From positions 62,001 to 126,000 of the forward strand of contig NZ_SJDL01000007.1 of assembly GCF_004327985.1 (NCBI RefSeq): 64,000 bases of DNA, in the 5' to 3' direction. The position numbers were made by a program, and so were the translations under genes. This stretch comes from Marinobacter halodurans. GTDB taxonomy: Bacteria > Pseudomonadota > Gammaproteobacteria > Pseudomonadales > Oleiphilaceae. This document shows positions 49,004 to 57,025 of this stretch, one piece after another. Position 1 is the first letter of the stretch. Each line of letters starts with the position of its first letter. The notes below the pieces were generated by a model. The model saw nothing but the letters and a program-made list of their open reading frames with translations, had not been told where the DNA came from and searched no databases.

Positions 49004-49753
49004 TTAGGGCGTGTGCTGTCGTATCACCGCATTGAAGCGTTCCACGACGGCGTCGGGAACGTCCCTGGAAAAGAGGTAGTGCAGCGGGTCGGTAACCTGT
49101 TCCTGGATGATCAGCCGCCTCAGGGGGTAGTCTGAGTTCTTTATCAGCATCTGGGCAACCCCGTCCTCGATAATGAACCCATCCAGCCGTCCCCGGGCCA
49201 GCATCTCCACCATCTGTTCGTTGCTGCCAAGTTGGATCGGTTTTACCGCCGACTGGTTATTTTCGAGGACGCGCTCCATTTTCTTGCCATAGAAGTCGCC
49301 GCGGAACAGTCCCAGGTGACGGACCCCGTCGTCGGGGGCGGACTGGATCCATTTTTCCAGGGACACTGACCTTGTCGTGGATGGCGTGTCATCCAGGGTC
49401 ATCAATACGAACTGTTCCTGCCGATAGGGCACGGAATACTTGGCGAATGCGGCGCGCTCTTCGGAATAGCCGGCCCCGTAAAGGAGGTCCAGCGATTGGT
49501 TCTCCAGCATCTTCAGTGCCCGTGCCCAGGGCACGTGGAGCATGACGATCTTGCATCCGGCTGCATCGGCGGTCGAGATCAGGCGATCGTATTCGAGCCC
49601 TCGAAATTGGCCGTTTTCGTAAACAATGTAGGGCGGCCAGTCATCCCAGCCGACCCGCAGGCGACACTCAGCGTGGGAGGTGGCGGCAAGGAGGCACAAC
49701 CCCAAGCCCACCAGGCTGGTCAGTAATCGAAGGAGCCAAATGTGAGTTCGCAT
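49004..49753 (-). CDS. Solute-binding protein family 3, exported
   Basis: A 249-residue periplasmic protein. A signal peptide (RLLTSLVGLGLCLLAATSHAE) is followed by LRVGWDDWPPYIVYENGQF, the WPPY-type opening of orphan family-3 binding proteins, then PWARALKMLENQSLDLLYGAG and, in lobe 2, GVRHLGLFRGDFYGKKMER. I chose ATG 49753, which follows GGGAAAGG; ATGs at 49765 and 49780 are alternatives. No transporter genes adjoin it. A 77-bp dispersed repeat lies upstream. Confidence 0.85.
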   Translation of the reverse strand: MRTHIWLLRLLTSLVGLGLCLLAATSHAECRLRVGWDDWPPYIVYENGQFRGLEYDRLISTADAAGCKIVMLHVPWARALKMLENQSLDLLYGAGYSEERAAFAKYSVPYRQEQFVLMTLDDTPSTTRSVSLEKWIQSAPDDGVRHLGLFRGDFYGKKMERVLENNQSAVKPIQLGSNEQMVEMLARGRLDGFIIEDGVAQMLIKNSDYPLRRLIIQEQVTDPLHYLFSRDVPDAVVERFNAVIRQHTP

Positions 49754-49898
49754 TGCCTTTCCCATCAATAGCGAATGCACTCATTTTAAGTGTAGTCTTT
49801 CCTGTCGGGTCACACCACGCCATGTCGTGCACTCTTGGGCGTGGCCGTTCGTCCCGTGACACCGGACAAAAGACATCGCAGGGCTGCTCTCTCGTTGG

Positions 49899-49975
49899 CG
49901 TAAAGATTTCCCGTTGGTTTCGTCAGGCGATACCCTGCACAGCCTGTTGTGTCAGGGCGCCACGTTTAAGCCCGT
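49899..49975. repeat. 77-bp dispersed repeat, copy 1
   Basis: This stretch matches 56887-56963 in the same orientation at 73 of 77 positions, and weaker similarity reaches about 30 bases further left. It starts CGTAAAGA and contains GGCGATACCCTGCACAGCC. It lies between a solute-binding gene and a GntR gene and has no coding capacity I recognise. The rest of 49754-50013 holds nothing else identifiable. Confidence 0.85.
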
Positions 49976-50013
49976 ACCCGGTGCTGCAGGTGCGGCTCCC
50001 TCTATTCAGAGCC

Positions 50014-50676
50014 TCAGGCGAGTTCGCTAAACTCTTTGACCTGGGACACGAAGTCGCTGAATCGTTCGCCCTGGATCAGGACGTGTTCCTTCAGCGCTTT
50101 CTCAGCCAGTGCTGCATCACCCGCTTCAATGGCCTTGAAGATCTCCCGATGCTCGTCAATCGAGTTGTTGACCCGGTTCCGAACCTGTAACTGCAAGCGC
50201 CGATAGGGTTTCAGTCTCTGCTTCAGTTGCCGGGTCTCCGCCGCCAGATAGTCGTTGTGGCTGGCGGAGTAGATGCAGTTGTGGAATTCCTCGTTCTCGT
50301 AATAGTACTCATCCGGGTCTGCCATGACGGCCGGATCCTCGCAGCGTTTCAGGGCCGCTTCCAGAGCCGCCAGCTCCGATGGCCGGATACGCCGGGCGGC
50401 CAGGCGGCCGCACATCCCTTCGAGCTCAGCCATGACCTCAAACATCTCGATGAGCTGATCAATGCCGACCTTGGCGACAAACGAGCCCTTCTTGGGCTGC
50501 ACCGTCACCAGGCCACTGACCACCAGTTGCTGGATCGCCTCGCGAATCGGTGTGCGGGAGACGTCGTACTGCTTCGCCAGGGCTTCATGGTCGAGCTTGG
50601 CGCCAGGTAGCAGGCGCCCGTTGATGATGTCGTTTTCCAGGATGTCTTTCAGCTTCTGTGCGTTCGAGCGTTTCAT
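50014..50676 (-). CDS. GntR-family regulator, FCD type (probable malonate regulator)
   Basis: A 220-residue repressor: N-terminal winged helix (LKDILENDIINGRLLPGAKLDHEALAKQYDVSRTPIREAI) and a C-terminal FCD ligand-binding domain with metal-binding histidines (EEFHNCIYSASHN, DEHREIFKAIEAGD). It is divergent from the TRAP-malonyl-CoA genes, with a GTATAC dyad in their promoter, and so is probably the pathway's repressor, like MatR of Rhizobium. The inducer is likely malonate or a malonyl derivative; this is inferred from context. Confidence 0.9.
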   Translation of the reverse strand: MKRSNAQKLKDILENDIINGRLLPGAKLDHEALAKQYDVSRTPIREAIQQLVVSGLVTVQPKKGSFVAKVGIDQLIEMFEVMAELEGMCGRLAARRIRPSELAALEAALKRCEDPAVMADPDEYYYENEEFHNCIYSASHNDYLAAETRQLKQRLKPYRRLQLQVRNRVNNSIDEHREIFKAIEAGDAALAEKALKEHVLIQGERFSDFVSQVKEFSELA

Positions 50677-50727
50677 TGTTGTGGGTCCGTGGTCGACATT
50701 TTCTGATCATTCTTTATTCAGTTTGCA

Positions 50728-50756
50728 TTGACAGCAGTATACAACAAAACTAATGA
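50728..50756 (+). promoter_or_regulatory. Promoter with GntR operator for the malonate genes
   Basis: TTGACA (50728-50733), a 17-base spacer and TAATGA (50751-50756) make a good sigma-70 promoter about 55 bases before the TRAP gene start. The spacer contains the dyad AGTATAC (50736-50742), matching the GTATAC core bound by FCD-type GntR repressors. Binding there would block RNA polymerase. Confidence 0.6.
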
Positions 50757-50809
50757 TATATATATCAGAGCGGACTGATGAATATTACAAAAACAAGACT
50801 GGAGAAAAA

Positions 50810-51808
50810 ATGATGAAGATGCCCTTCGTGAAGCTGGCTTTGGCGGCTTCTCTCTCGATTCTCTGTACCGGCGTGGTTGCCGATACCGTCCTGCGCGTTT
50901 CTCACCAGTTCCCCGGCGGTAAAGGGGACGTGCGGGACGAGATGGTTCAGTTGATGGCCCGCGAAGTGAAGGCCGCGGATGTTGGCCTGGAGCTGCAGAT
51001 CTATCCGGGCCAGTCGCTCTTCAAGGCCAAGGAACAGTGGGGAGCCCTGGTACGCGGTCGGGTTGACATGATTTCTCTGCCCCTGGATTACGCCAGCGGC
51101 CGTCACCCGGAGTTTTCCGCGACCCTGATGCCGGGGCTGGTTCGCAACCACGAGCGCGCCCAGCGCCTGAACGACTCGAAGTTCATGGACATGATCAAAA
51201 AGGTGATCAACGACGCCGGTGCGCGTGTTCTGGCGGATGCCTGGCTTGCCGGTGGCTTTGCCTCCAACAAGGAGTGCATCACCTCGCCCGACACCGTGAA
51301 AGGCCAGACCCTGCGCGCTGCCGGTCCCGCCTTCGACGAGATGCTGGCAACGGCCGGGGCGTCCATATCGTCCATGCCGTCCTCTGAAATCTACACCGCG
51401 ATGCAGACCGGGGTGTTGGATGGCGCCAACACGTCTTCCGGATCTTTCGTGTCCTACCGGATCTACGAGCAGGTGACGTGCTTGACCGCACCGGGGGAGA
51501 ACGCGCTCTGGTTCATGTATGAGCCGGTGCTGATCTCGGAGCAAAGCTGGAACAAGCTCAACGAGGAACAGCAGGCCGCCCTGACTGCCGCCGGTGAAAA
51601 GGCCGAAGCCTACTTCTCGAATGAAGTGGCCGGGCTCGACCAGAAGATGGTGGATGTCTTCAAGAAGAACGGCGTCAAGGTTGTCCAGATGTCGCCGGAA
51701 GATTACAAGGCGTGGCTGGATATCGCCAAGAAGAGCTCCTACAAGACCTTCGCCGAAAACGTGCCCAATGGTCAGGCTCTGATCGATGCCGCCCTGGCAG
51801 TGGAGTAA
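50810..51808 (+). CDS. TRAP transporter solute-binding protein (DctP family)
   Basis: A 332-residue periplasmic binding protein with signal peptide (KLALAASLSILCTGVVADT) and DctP-type body: LRVSHQFPGGKGDVRDEMVQ, GALVRGRVDMISLPLDY, and the conserved AGPAFDEMLATAGASISSMP-like segment that carries the substrate-carboxylate arginine region. ATG 50810 follows GGAGAAA; the longer frame is rejected. It would deliver a dicarboxylate to the DctQM permease encoded next. Linkage to malonyl-CoA synthetase and decarboxylase points to malonate. Confidence 0.93.
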   Translation: MMKMPFVKLALAASLSILCTGVVADTVLRVSHQFPGGKGDVRDEMVQLMAREVKAADVGLELQIYPGQSLFKAKEQWGALVRGRVDMISLPLDYASGRHPEFSATLMPGLVRNHERAQRLNDSKFMDMIKKVINDAGARVLADAWLAGGFASNKECITSPDTVKGQTLRAAGPAFDEMLATAGASISSMPSSEIYTAMQTGVLDGANTSSGSFVSYRIYEQVTCLTAPGENALWFMYEPVLISEQSWNKLNEEQQAALTAAGEKAEAYFSNEVAGLDQKMVDVFKKNGVKVVQMSPEDYKAWLDIAKKSSYKTFAENVPNGQALIDAALAVE

Positions 51809-51895
51809 CGCAGGCACGCCTGAGTCATATCCACAACGGCCACATGCCCGCCGCGTGCGGGTGTGGCCGGCCCAATCATTTCCTGGGGTTGAGCC

Positions 51896-52417
51896 ATGTC
51901 CCAAACTTCTAGTCTTTCCCGTGCTTCAGGCCGGGGGCTCGTCGGCGGGTATATCCGCTGCATGGACGCCCTCTCTTTAGCCGCTGCGTTACTGGCCGGC
52001 GTGCTGCTTGCGCTAGGCGTACTGTCCGTTGTTGAGATGGTATTCGTCCGCTACATCCTGGGCGAGAGTACGGTCTGGCAGACCGAGTTCACGACGTTCG
52101 CCATCACCGCGGCGATGCTGCTGGGCGCGCCCTATGTGCTGAAAAGCGGCGGCCACGTTGCCGTTACCGTTCTTCCCGATGCCCTGCAGGGATTACCGAA
52201 GCGCATCATGACGCTGCTGGCCTCGCTGGTCGGACTCGCGTTCTGCCTGGCCCTGACCTATGGCTGCTGGTACTACCTGTACGAGGCCTACACCGGCGGC
52301 TGGAATACCGGCACCGTTTGGAACCCACCGCTGTGGCCCGCCATCCTGCCGGTCACCGTCGGCGCCAGCCTGCTTTCCCTGCAGTACATCGCCGAAATTC
52401 TGCGGGGGGAGCTGTAG
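51896..52417 (+). CDS. TRAP transporter small permease (DctQ family)
   Basis: A 173-residue inner-membrane protein with four transmembrane helices. VWQTEFTTFAITAAMLLGAPYVLKSGGHVAV is a typical DctQ central segment (the E-F-T and GGHV elements). It pairs with the large DctM subunit encoded two bases after its stop, so the two are translationally linked. With the binding protein upstream it forms a sodium-driven TRAP importer. Confidence 0.93.
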   Translation: MSQTSSLSRASGRGLVGGYIRCMDALSLAAALLAGVLLALGVLSVVEMVFVRYILGESTVWQTEFTTFAITAAMLLGAPYVLKSGGHVAVTVLPDALQGLPKRIMTLLASLVGLAFCLALTYGCWYYLYEAYTGGWNTGTVWNPPLWPAILPVTVGASLLSLQYIAEILRGEL

Positions 52418-52419
52418 TC

Positions 52420-53757
52420 ATGGATCCCGTCACAAGTGGCATTCTTGTCGTTGTCGTCCTGCTGATCCTCATGGCGATCGGCACCCCGATTGCCTTTGCC
52501 CTGGGCGCCGTGTCGCTGGGCGCGCTGGTTATGGATCGGGGGATGACCGAGCTGGTTTATTTTGGTGAAACGTTTTTTGGCAACCTGGCCTCGTTTGGTT
52601 TTGTCGCCATACCGATGTTCATATTGATGGGGGCGGCCGTTGCGTCATCGCCCACAGGCCGGGACCTGTATCGATCACTGGATCTCTGGATGGGCCGACT
52701 GCCGGGCGGTCTGGCGATTTCCAACATCGCGGCCTGTTCCATTTTTGCGGCCCTGTCCGGCTCGTCGCCAGCCACCAGTGCGGCGATCGGCAAGCTCGGC
52801 ATTCCTGAAATGCGCAAGCGTGGCTATCCCGATGGGGTGGCAGCGGGCTGTATTGCCGCGGGCGGCACCCTGGGTATCCTGATCCCTCCCTCGGTCACCA
52901 TGATCGTCTACGGTATCTCGACCGAAACCTCGATTGGCCGGCTGTTCATTGCCGGCGCTATGCCGGGCCTGATGTTGGCAGCGCTGTTCATGGTCTGGAC
53001 GTTGATTGCCTGCAAGCTGTCGGGCGGCTACGACACACCGAATCCGGTGGCTGAAGTGGCCGGGCAGATCAAGCAAAACGTGGAGGGTAACCTGAAAGCG
53101 CTGGTCCGGGTGCTGCCGTTCCTGCTGGTGGTGTTTGGCATTCTGTTCGCGCTGTATGGGGGGATTGCAACGCCGTCTGAAGCTGCCGGCGTCGGGGCCT
53201 TCCTCTGTCTGCTGCTGGCCGTTCTGGTTTATCGCATGTGGCAGGCTGGGCCGATTGGCACCATCATGCGCGATGCCCTGCGCGAGAGCGTGATGATCAT
53301 GCTGATCATCGCCACAGCTGAAATCTTTGCATTTGCGCTGTCGTCACTGTTTATCACGCAGACGGTGGCGCAGGCCATTGCCGACCTGGAAGTGAATCGC
53401 TGGCTGTTGATGGGCATCATCAACCTGTTCCTGCTGGTGGCCGGCTTCTTCCTGCCGCCGGTGGCCGTCATCGTGATGGCGGCGCCGATCCTGTTGCCGA
53501 TCATCCTGGCTGCCAACTTCGACCCGTACTGGTTCGCCGTGATCCTGACAATCAACCTGGAGATCGGCCTGATTACCCCGCCGGTGGGTCTGAACCTCTT
53601 TATCATCAAGGGCATTGCGCCCGCTATCGCGCTGCGGGACATCCTGTTGGGCAGCTTGCCGTACGCCCTGTGCATGATTCTGGGCATCGTGCTGCTGTGC
53701 TTCTTCCCTGAGATTGCTCTGTGGCTGCCGAACCTGATCATGGGGCCCGGTTCCTGA
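52420..53757 (+). CDS. TRAP transporter large permease (DctM family)
   Basis: A 445-residue inner-membrane transporter with about 12 helices. GFVAIPMFILMGAAV, AALSGSSPATSAAIGKLGIPEM and the mirror segment NLEIGLITPPVGLNLFIIKG are the two inverted-repeat signatures of DctM proteins that bind substrate and sodium. ATG 52420 follows GGGGGGAGCTGTAGTC; the longer frame starting in dctQ is a shadow. The malonyl-CoA decarboxylase gene follows after 22 bases. Confidence 0.94.
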   Translation: MDPVTSGILVVVVLLILMAIGTPIAFALGAVSLGALVMDRGMTELVYFGETFFGNLASFGFVAIPMFILMGAAVASSPTGRDLYRSLDLWMGRLPGGLAISNIAACSIFAALSGSSPATSAAIGKLGIPEMRKRGYPDGVAAGCIAAGGTLGILIPPSVTMIVYGISTETSIGRLFIAGAMPGLMLAALFMVWTLIACKLSGGYDTPNPVAEVAGQIKQNVEGNLKALVRVLPFLLVVFGILFALYGGIATPSEAAGVGAFLCLLLAVLVYRMWQAGPIGTIMRDALRESVMIMLIIATAEIFAFALSSLFITQTVAQAIADLEVNRWLLMGIINLFLLVAGFFLPPVAVIVMAAPILLPIILAANFDPYWFAVILTINLEIGLITPPVGLNLFIIKGIAPAIALRDILLGSLPYALCMILGIVLLCFFPEIALWLPNLIMGPGS

Positions 53758-53779
53758 GAACTTTGCAAAGGTCAGTCCA

Positions 53780-55141
53780 ATGAATATGAGCTTCCTGCAA
53801 GAGCTTTTTACCAGCATCACCCAGCGTGATGCCCTCCAACGAAGGCTCGGGGCGAAGAAAAACCACAGTGATCATCACGACCTTGTCGCGGCTTGTGAGG
53901 AATTGCTGAACAGCGACGGCGAGGCGGCGAGCATTGTGTTGGCCAGTCGGGCGCTGGAGATTTACAGGGGTCTCTCCGGTGATGAGAAGAAGGCCTTCTT
54001 CGAGTGTCTGGCCAGACAGTTTGCGGCCGACCCCGACGCCATCGACCGGGCCTACCGGTTTTACCGGAAGGATCGGTCGAACCGGAACCTGGCGACGCTG
54101 TTTGAGGTTGCGGAGCCGCGGCGCCAGGAATTGCTGCGCCGCTTGAACCTGGCCCAGGGGGCAACCTACGAGCTGGTCCTGATGCGCCAGGACTTCCTCA
54201 CGCTGATGAAGGAACACCCGGACTTCAAACCCCTCAATGCGGATTTCGTGCATCTGTTCGGCTCCTGGTTCAACCGGGGGTTCCTGGTGCTGAAACGCAT
54301 CGACTGGAACACGCCAGCAGCCATCCTGGAAAAGATCATCCGCTATGAAGCTGTGCACAAGATCGAGGGTTGGGAGGATCTGAGGCGTCGCCTGGATGCC
54401 CGGGACCGGCGTTGTTTCGGGTTTTTCCACCCGGCGATCGGCGACGAGCCACTGATCTTCGTGGAGGTGGCCCTGACCAAGGGCCTGCCGGACAGGATCC
54501 AGCCGATCCTGGCGAATGATCAGTACGACATCGAGGACCCGGTACTGGCGGATTCCGCCGCTTTCTTCGGCATCAGCAACTGTCAGGTGGGACTGCGGGG
54601 CATTTCGTTCGGCAACTTCCTGATCAAGCAGGTGGTCCAGGAGTTGAAGCAGGAACTGCCGAATCTGAAGAACTTCGTCACCCTGTCGCCGTTGCCGATG
54701 TTCCGTGACTGGTTGGAAAAAACGTACCGGCAGGACCCGACCCAACTGACACCGGAAGCGCAAGCCGCACTCGCTCAGCTCGACGATCCCGACTGGGCCT
54801 CCGATGAGGCCAGGGCCGATCAGCTGAATGAAGTCATCCGGCCCCTGGCGGCGCGCTACCTGCTGAAGGAAAAGAACAGCGCCGGTCTGCCGCTGAACCC
54901 GGTGGCCCGTTTCCACCTTGGCAACGGCGCGGAGCTGCACCGGATCAATTGGCTGGGTGACGTTTCGGATCACGGCATGAGCCAGTCCGCGGGTCTGATG
55001 GTCAACTACCTGTACGTGATCGAGAACATCGAACGCAACAACGAGAAGTTTACGTCGAATGGCGAAATTGTCTGCTCATCCAGTGTCCGTGAGCTGAGTC
55101 GAAATGGCCGGAAACTGTTTCAGGGAGAACCGGAAAAATGA
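53780..55141 (+). CDS. matA: Malonyl-CoA decarboxylase
   Basis: A 453-residue MCD: an N-terminal helical oligomerisation region and a C-terminal GNAT-fold catalytic domain. CFGFFHPAIGDEPLIFVEVAL and FFGISNCQVGLRGISFGNFLIKQV are the conserved catalytic-domain blocks. It converts malonyl-CoA to acetyl-CoA and CO2. It overlaps the malonyl-CoA synthetase gene (ATGA at 55138-55141). With that enzyme, imported malonate is turned into acetyl-CoA. The layout corresponds to matA-matB of Rhizobium. Confidence 0.95.
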   Translation: MNMSFLQELFTSITQRDALQRRLGAKKNHSDHHDLVAACEELLNSDGEAASIVLASRALEIYRGLSGDEKKAFFECLARQFAADPDAIDRAYRFYRKDRSNRNLATLFEVAEPRRQELLRRLNLAQGATYELVLMRQDFLTLMKEHPDFKPLNADFVHLFGSWFNRGFLVLKRIDWNTPAAILEKIIRYEAVHKIEGWEDLRRRLDARDRRCFGFFHPAIGDEPLIFVEVALTKGLPDRIQPILANDQYDIEDPVLADSAAFFGISNCQVGLRGISFGNFLIKQVVQELKQELPNLKNFVTLSPLPMFRDWLEKTYRQDPTQLTPEAQAALAQLDDPDWASDEARADQLNEVIRPLAARYLLKEKNSAGLPLNPVARFHLGNGAELHRINWLGDVSDHGMSQSAGLMVNYLYVIENIERNNEKFTSNGEIVCSSSVRELSRNGRKLFQGEPEK

Positions 55142-56667
55142 ACCACAATCTCTTCGCTACCTTTGACGCCAAGATGCGGGCACGGGGCGGCTCCAATTTC
55201 ATTACCACGCCGGATGGGAAAACCTATTCCTACGCCGAGGCCTTGGCCACGAGCGAACGGATTGCCGGCGCGCTGAAAGCATTGGGCGTCGAGCCCGGAG
55301 ACCGGGTCGCTGTCCAGGTAGACAAAAGCCCGGAAGTGATCCTGCTGTATCTCGCCTGCCTGCGGGTTGGGGGCGTCTATCTCCCGCTGAACACGGGATA
55401 CACCGCCGAAGAGGTGGGCTATTTCCTGGGGGACGCCGAGCCGGCCCTGTTTGTCTGTCGTCCCGAGGCACTGGCGGACGCACAGGCCATTGCGGACAAA
55501 ACCGGCTGCCCCTGTGTGAAAACGCTGGGAACCGATGCGGACGGCTCGCTGATGGAAGAGGTTGCCCGGGCCGAGCCCTATTCGGGCATCGAACCCCGCG
55601 GGGAGGATGACCTGGCCGCCATCCTGTATACCTCCGGCACCACCGGGCGTTCCAAGGGCGCGATGCTGACTCACCGGAATCTGGGGTCCAATTGCGAGAG
55701 CCTGGCTGAGGCCTGGCGCTTCACCGATGCAGACCGGCTCATCCACGCGTTGCCGATCTTCCACACCCACGGCCTGTTCGTGGCGTGCAATGTGATCCTG
55801 ATCTCCGGGGGCCGCCTGTATTTCATGCCGAAGTTCGACATCGACCAGATCATCGAAGCCATGCCGGACGGCACGGCGCTGATGGGGGTGCCGACGTTCT
55901 ACACCCGGCTGCTGCAGGATGACCGGCTGACGCCTGAGCTGACCCGCAACATGCGGCTGTTCACATCGGGGTCGGCTCCGTTGACGGCAGAAACCCACCA
56001 GAAGTTCCAGCAGCGCACCGGTCACGCCATCCTGGAGCGTTACGGCATGACCGAGACCAACATGAATACGTCGAATCCCTACGACGGGCCCCGCATTGCG
56101 GGCACGGTGGGCATGCCGCTGCCCGGCGTCAGGATTCGCATCACCGACCCGGAGTCGGGCACCCACGAGCCGTTGCCGCAAGGCGAAATCGGGATGCTGG
56201 AGGTCAGTGGTCCCAACGTGTTCAAAGGGTACTGGCGGATGCCCGAGAAAACCCGGGCCGAGCTGCTTGATGACGGCTACTTCGTCACCGGCGACCTGGC
56301 CCTGATCGACGACCGGGGTTACGTGCAGATCGTCGGCCGGGACAAGGATCTGGTGATCTCCGGCGGTTTCAACGTCTATCCCAAAGAGGTGGAACAGGTC
56401 ATCGACGAGATGGACGGCGTTGTGGAATCGGCGGTCATCGGAGTGCCGCATCCGGACTTCGGCGAAGGGGTAACGGCGGTGGTTGTGCTGGAGCCCAATG
56501 CCAGCGTGTCGGAAGCGGATGTGATCAGGAACCTGTCCGGTCACCTGGCCAAGTACAAACTGCCCAAGCTTGTGTTCTTTGTCGATGCCCTGCCGCGAAA
56601 CACCATGGGCAAGGTGCAGAAGAAACAGCTTCGTGACGAGTACAAAGACATCTACACGAATGCCTGA
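55138..56667 (+). CDS. matB: Malonyl-CoA synthetase
   Basis: A 509-residue adenylate-forming ligase that makes malonyl-CoA from malonate, CoA and ATP. The P-loop motif is YTSGTTGRSKGAML, the A5 motif YGMTETNMNTSNPY, A7 YFVTGDLALID, and the C-terminal catalytic lysine lies in NTMGKVQKK. NLFATFDAKM at the start and GVYLPLNTGYT are characteristic of MatB rather than acetyl-CoA synthetases. It is the last gene of the malonate operon (transporter, decarboxylase, synthetase). Confidence 0.95.
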   Translation: MNHNLFATFDAKMRARGGSNFITTPDGKTYSYAEALATSERIAGALKALGVEPGDRVAVQVDKSPEVILLYLACLRVGGVYLPLNTGYTAEEVGYFLGDAEPALFVCRPEALADAQAIADKTGCPCVKTLGTDADGSLMEEVARAEPYSGIEPRGEDDLAAILYTSGTTGRSKGAMLTHRNLGSNCESLAEAWRFTDADRLIHALPIFHTHGLFVACNVILISGGRLYFMPKFDIDQIIEAMPDGTALMGVPTFYTRLLQDDRLTPELTRNMRLFTSGSAPLTAETHQKFQQRTGHAILERYGMTETNMNTSNPYDGPRIAGTVGMPLPGVRIRITDPESGTHEPLPQGEIGMLEVSGPNVFKGYWRMPEKTRAELLDDGYFVTGDLALIDDRGYVQIVGRDKDLVISGGFNVYPKEVEQVIDEMDGVVESAVIGVPHPDFGEGVTAVVVLEPNASVSEADVIRNLSGHLAKYKLPKLVFFVDALPRNTMGKVQKKQLRDEYKDIYTNA

Positions 56668-56769
56668 GCGCGGTTATCGGGGATGAGCATGGTAAAAACC
56701 CGTTGAATCGGCCAGATCGTGCCGAGCTCCAATACCACCATGGAAGCTGAGGTGCCCGCCATGTTGCGG

Positions 56770-56832
56770 GCCCGTGCCGCTTCGATGGCCGTATTCGGGG
56801 CCGGCAGGTTGGTCTGCCCGGAGATCCCGCAA
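56770..56832 (-). pseudogene. Fossil of a chemoreceptor signalling tip
   Basis: The minus strand encodes GISGQTNLPAPNTAIEAARA, a decayed version of the receptor hallmark [19 protein letters not shown]. At DNA level it resembles the matching part of the intact receptor at about 45245-45305. The flanks on both sides no longer match any receptor. The 360-bp gap 56668-57025 holds this and the repeat at 56887. Confidence 0.75.
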
Positions 56833-56886
56833 CGCTGCCGTTGGTATCGTGTAGCGGACAGGACAGCGCAGCCGCTCTCACATTGA

Positions 56887-56963
56887 CGTAAAGACTTCCC
56901 GTTGGTGTCGTCAGGCGATACCCTGCACAGCCTGTTGCGTCGGGGCGCCACGTTTAAGCCCGT
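56887..56963. repeat. 77-bp dispersed repeat, copy 2
   Basis: Matches 49899-49975 at 73 of 77 positions, same orientation. It lies about 60 bases before the start of a sensor-kinase gene with a solute-binding domain, as copy 1 lies upstream of another solute-binding gene, but the orientation relative to the two genes is opposite. No function recognised. Confidence 0.85.
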
Positions 56964-57025
56964 TTCCGGGTGTCCCGCTCCATTTGTCGTAGACTGGCTG
57001 TTGTTTCGAAAGGGTGAGTGAACGG

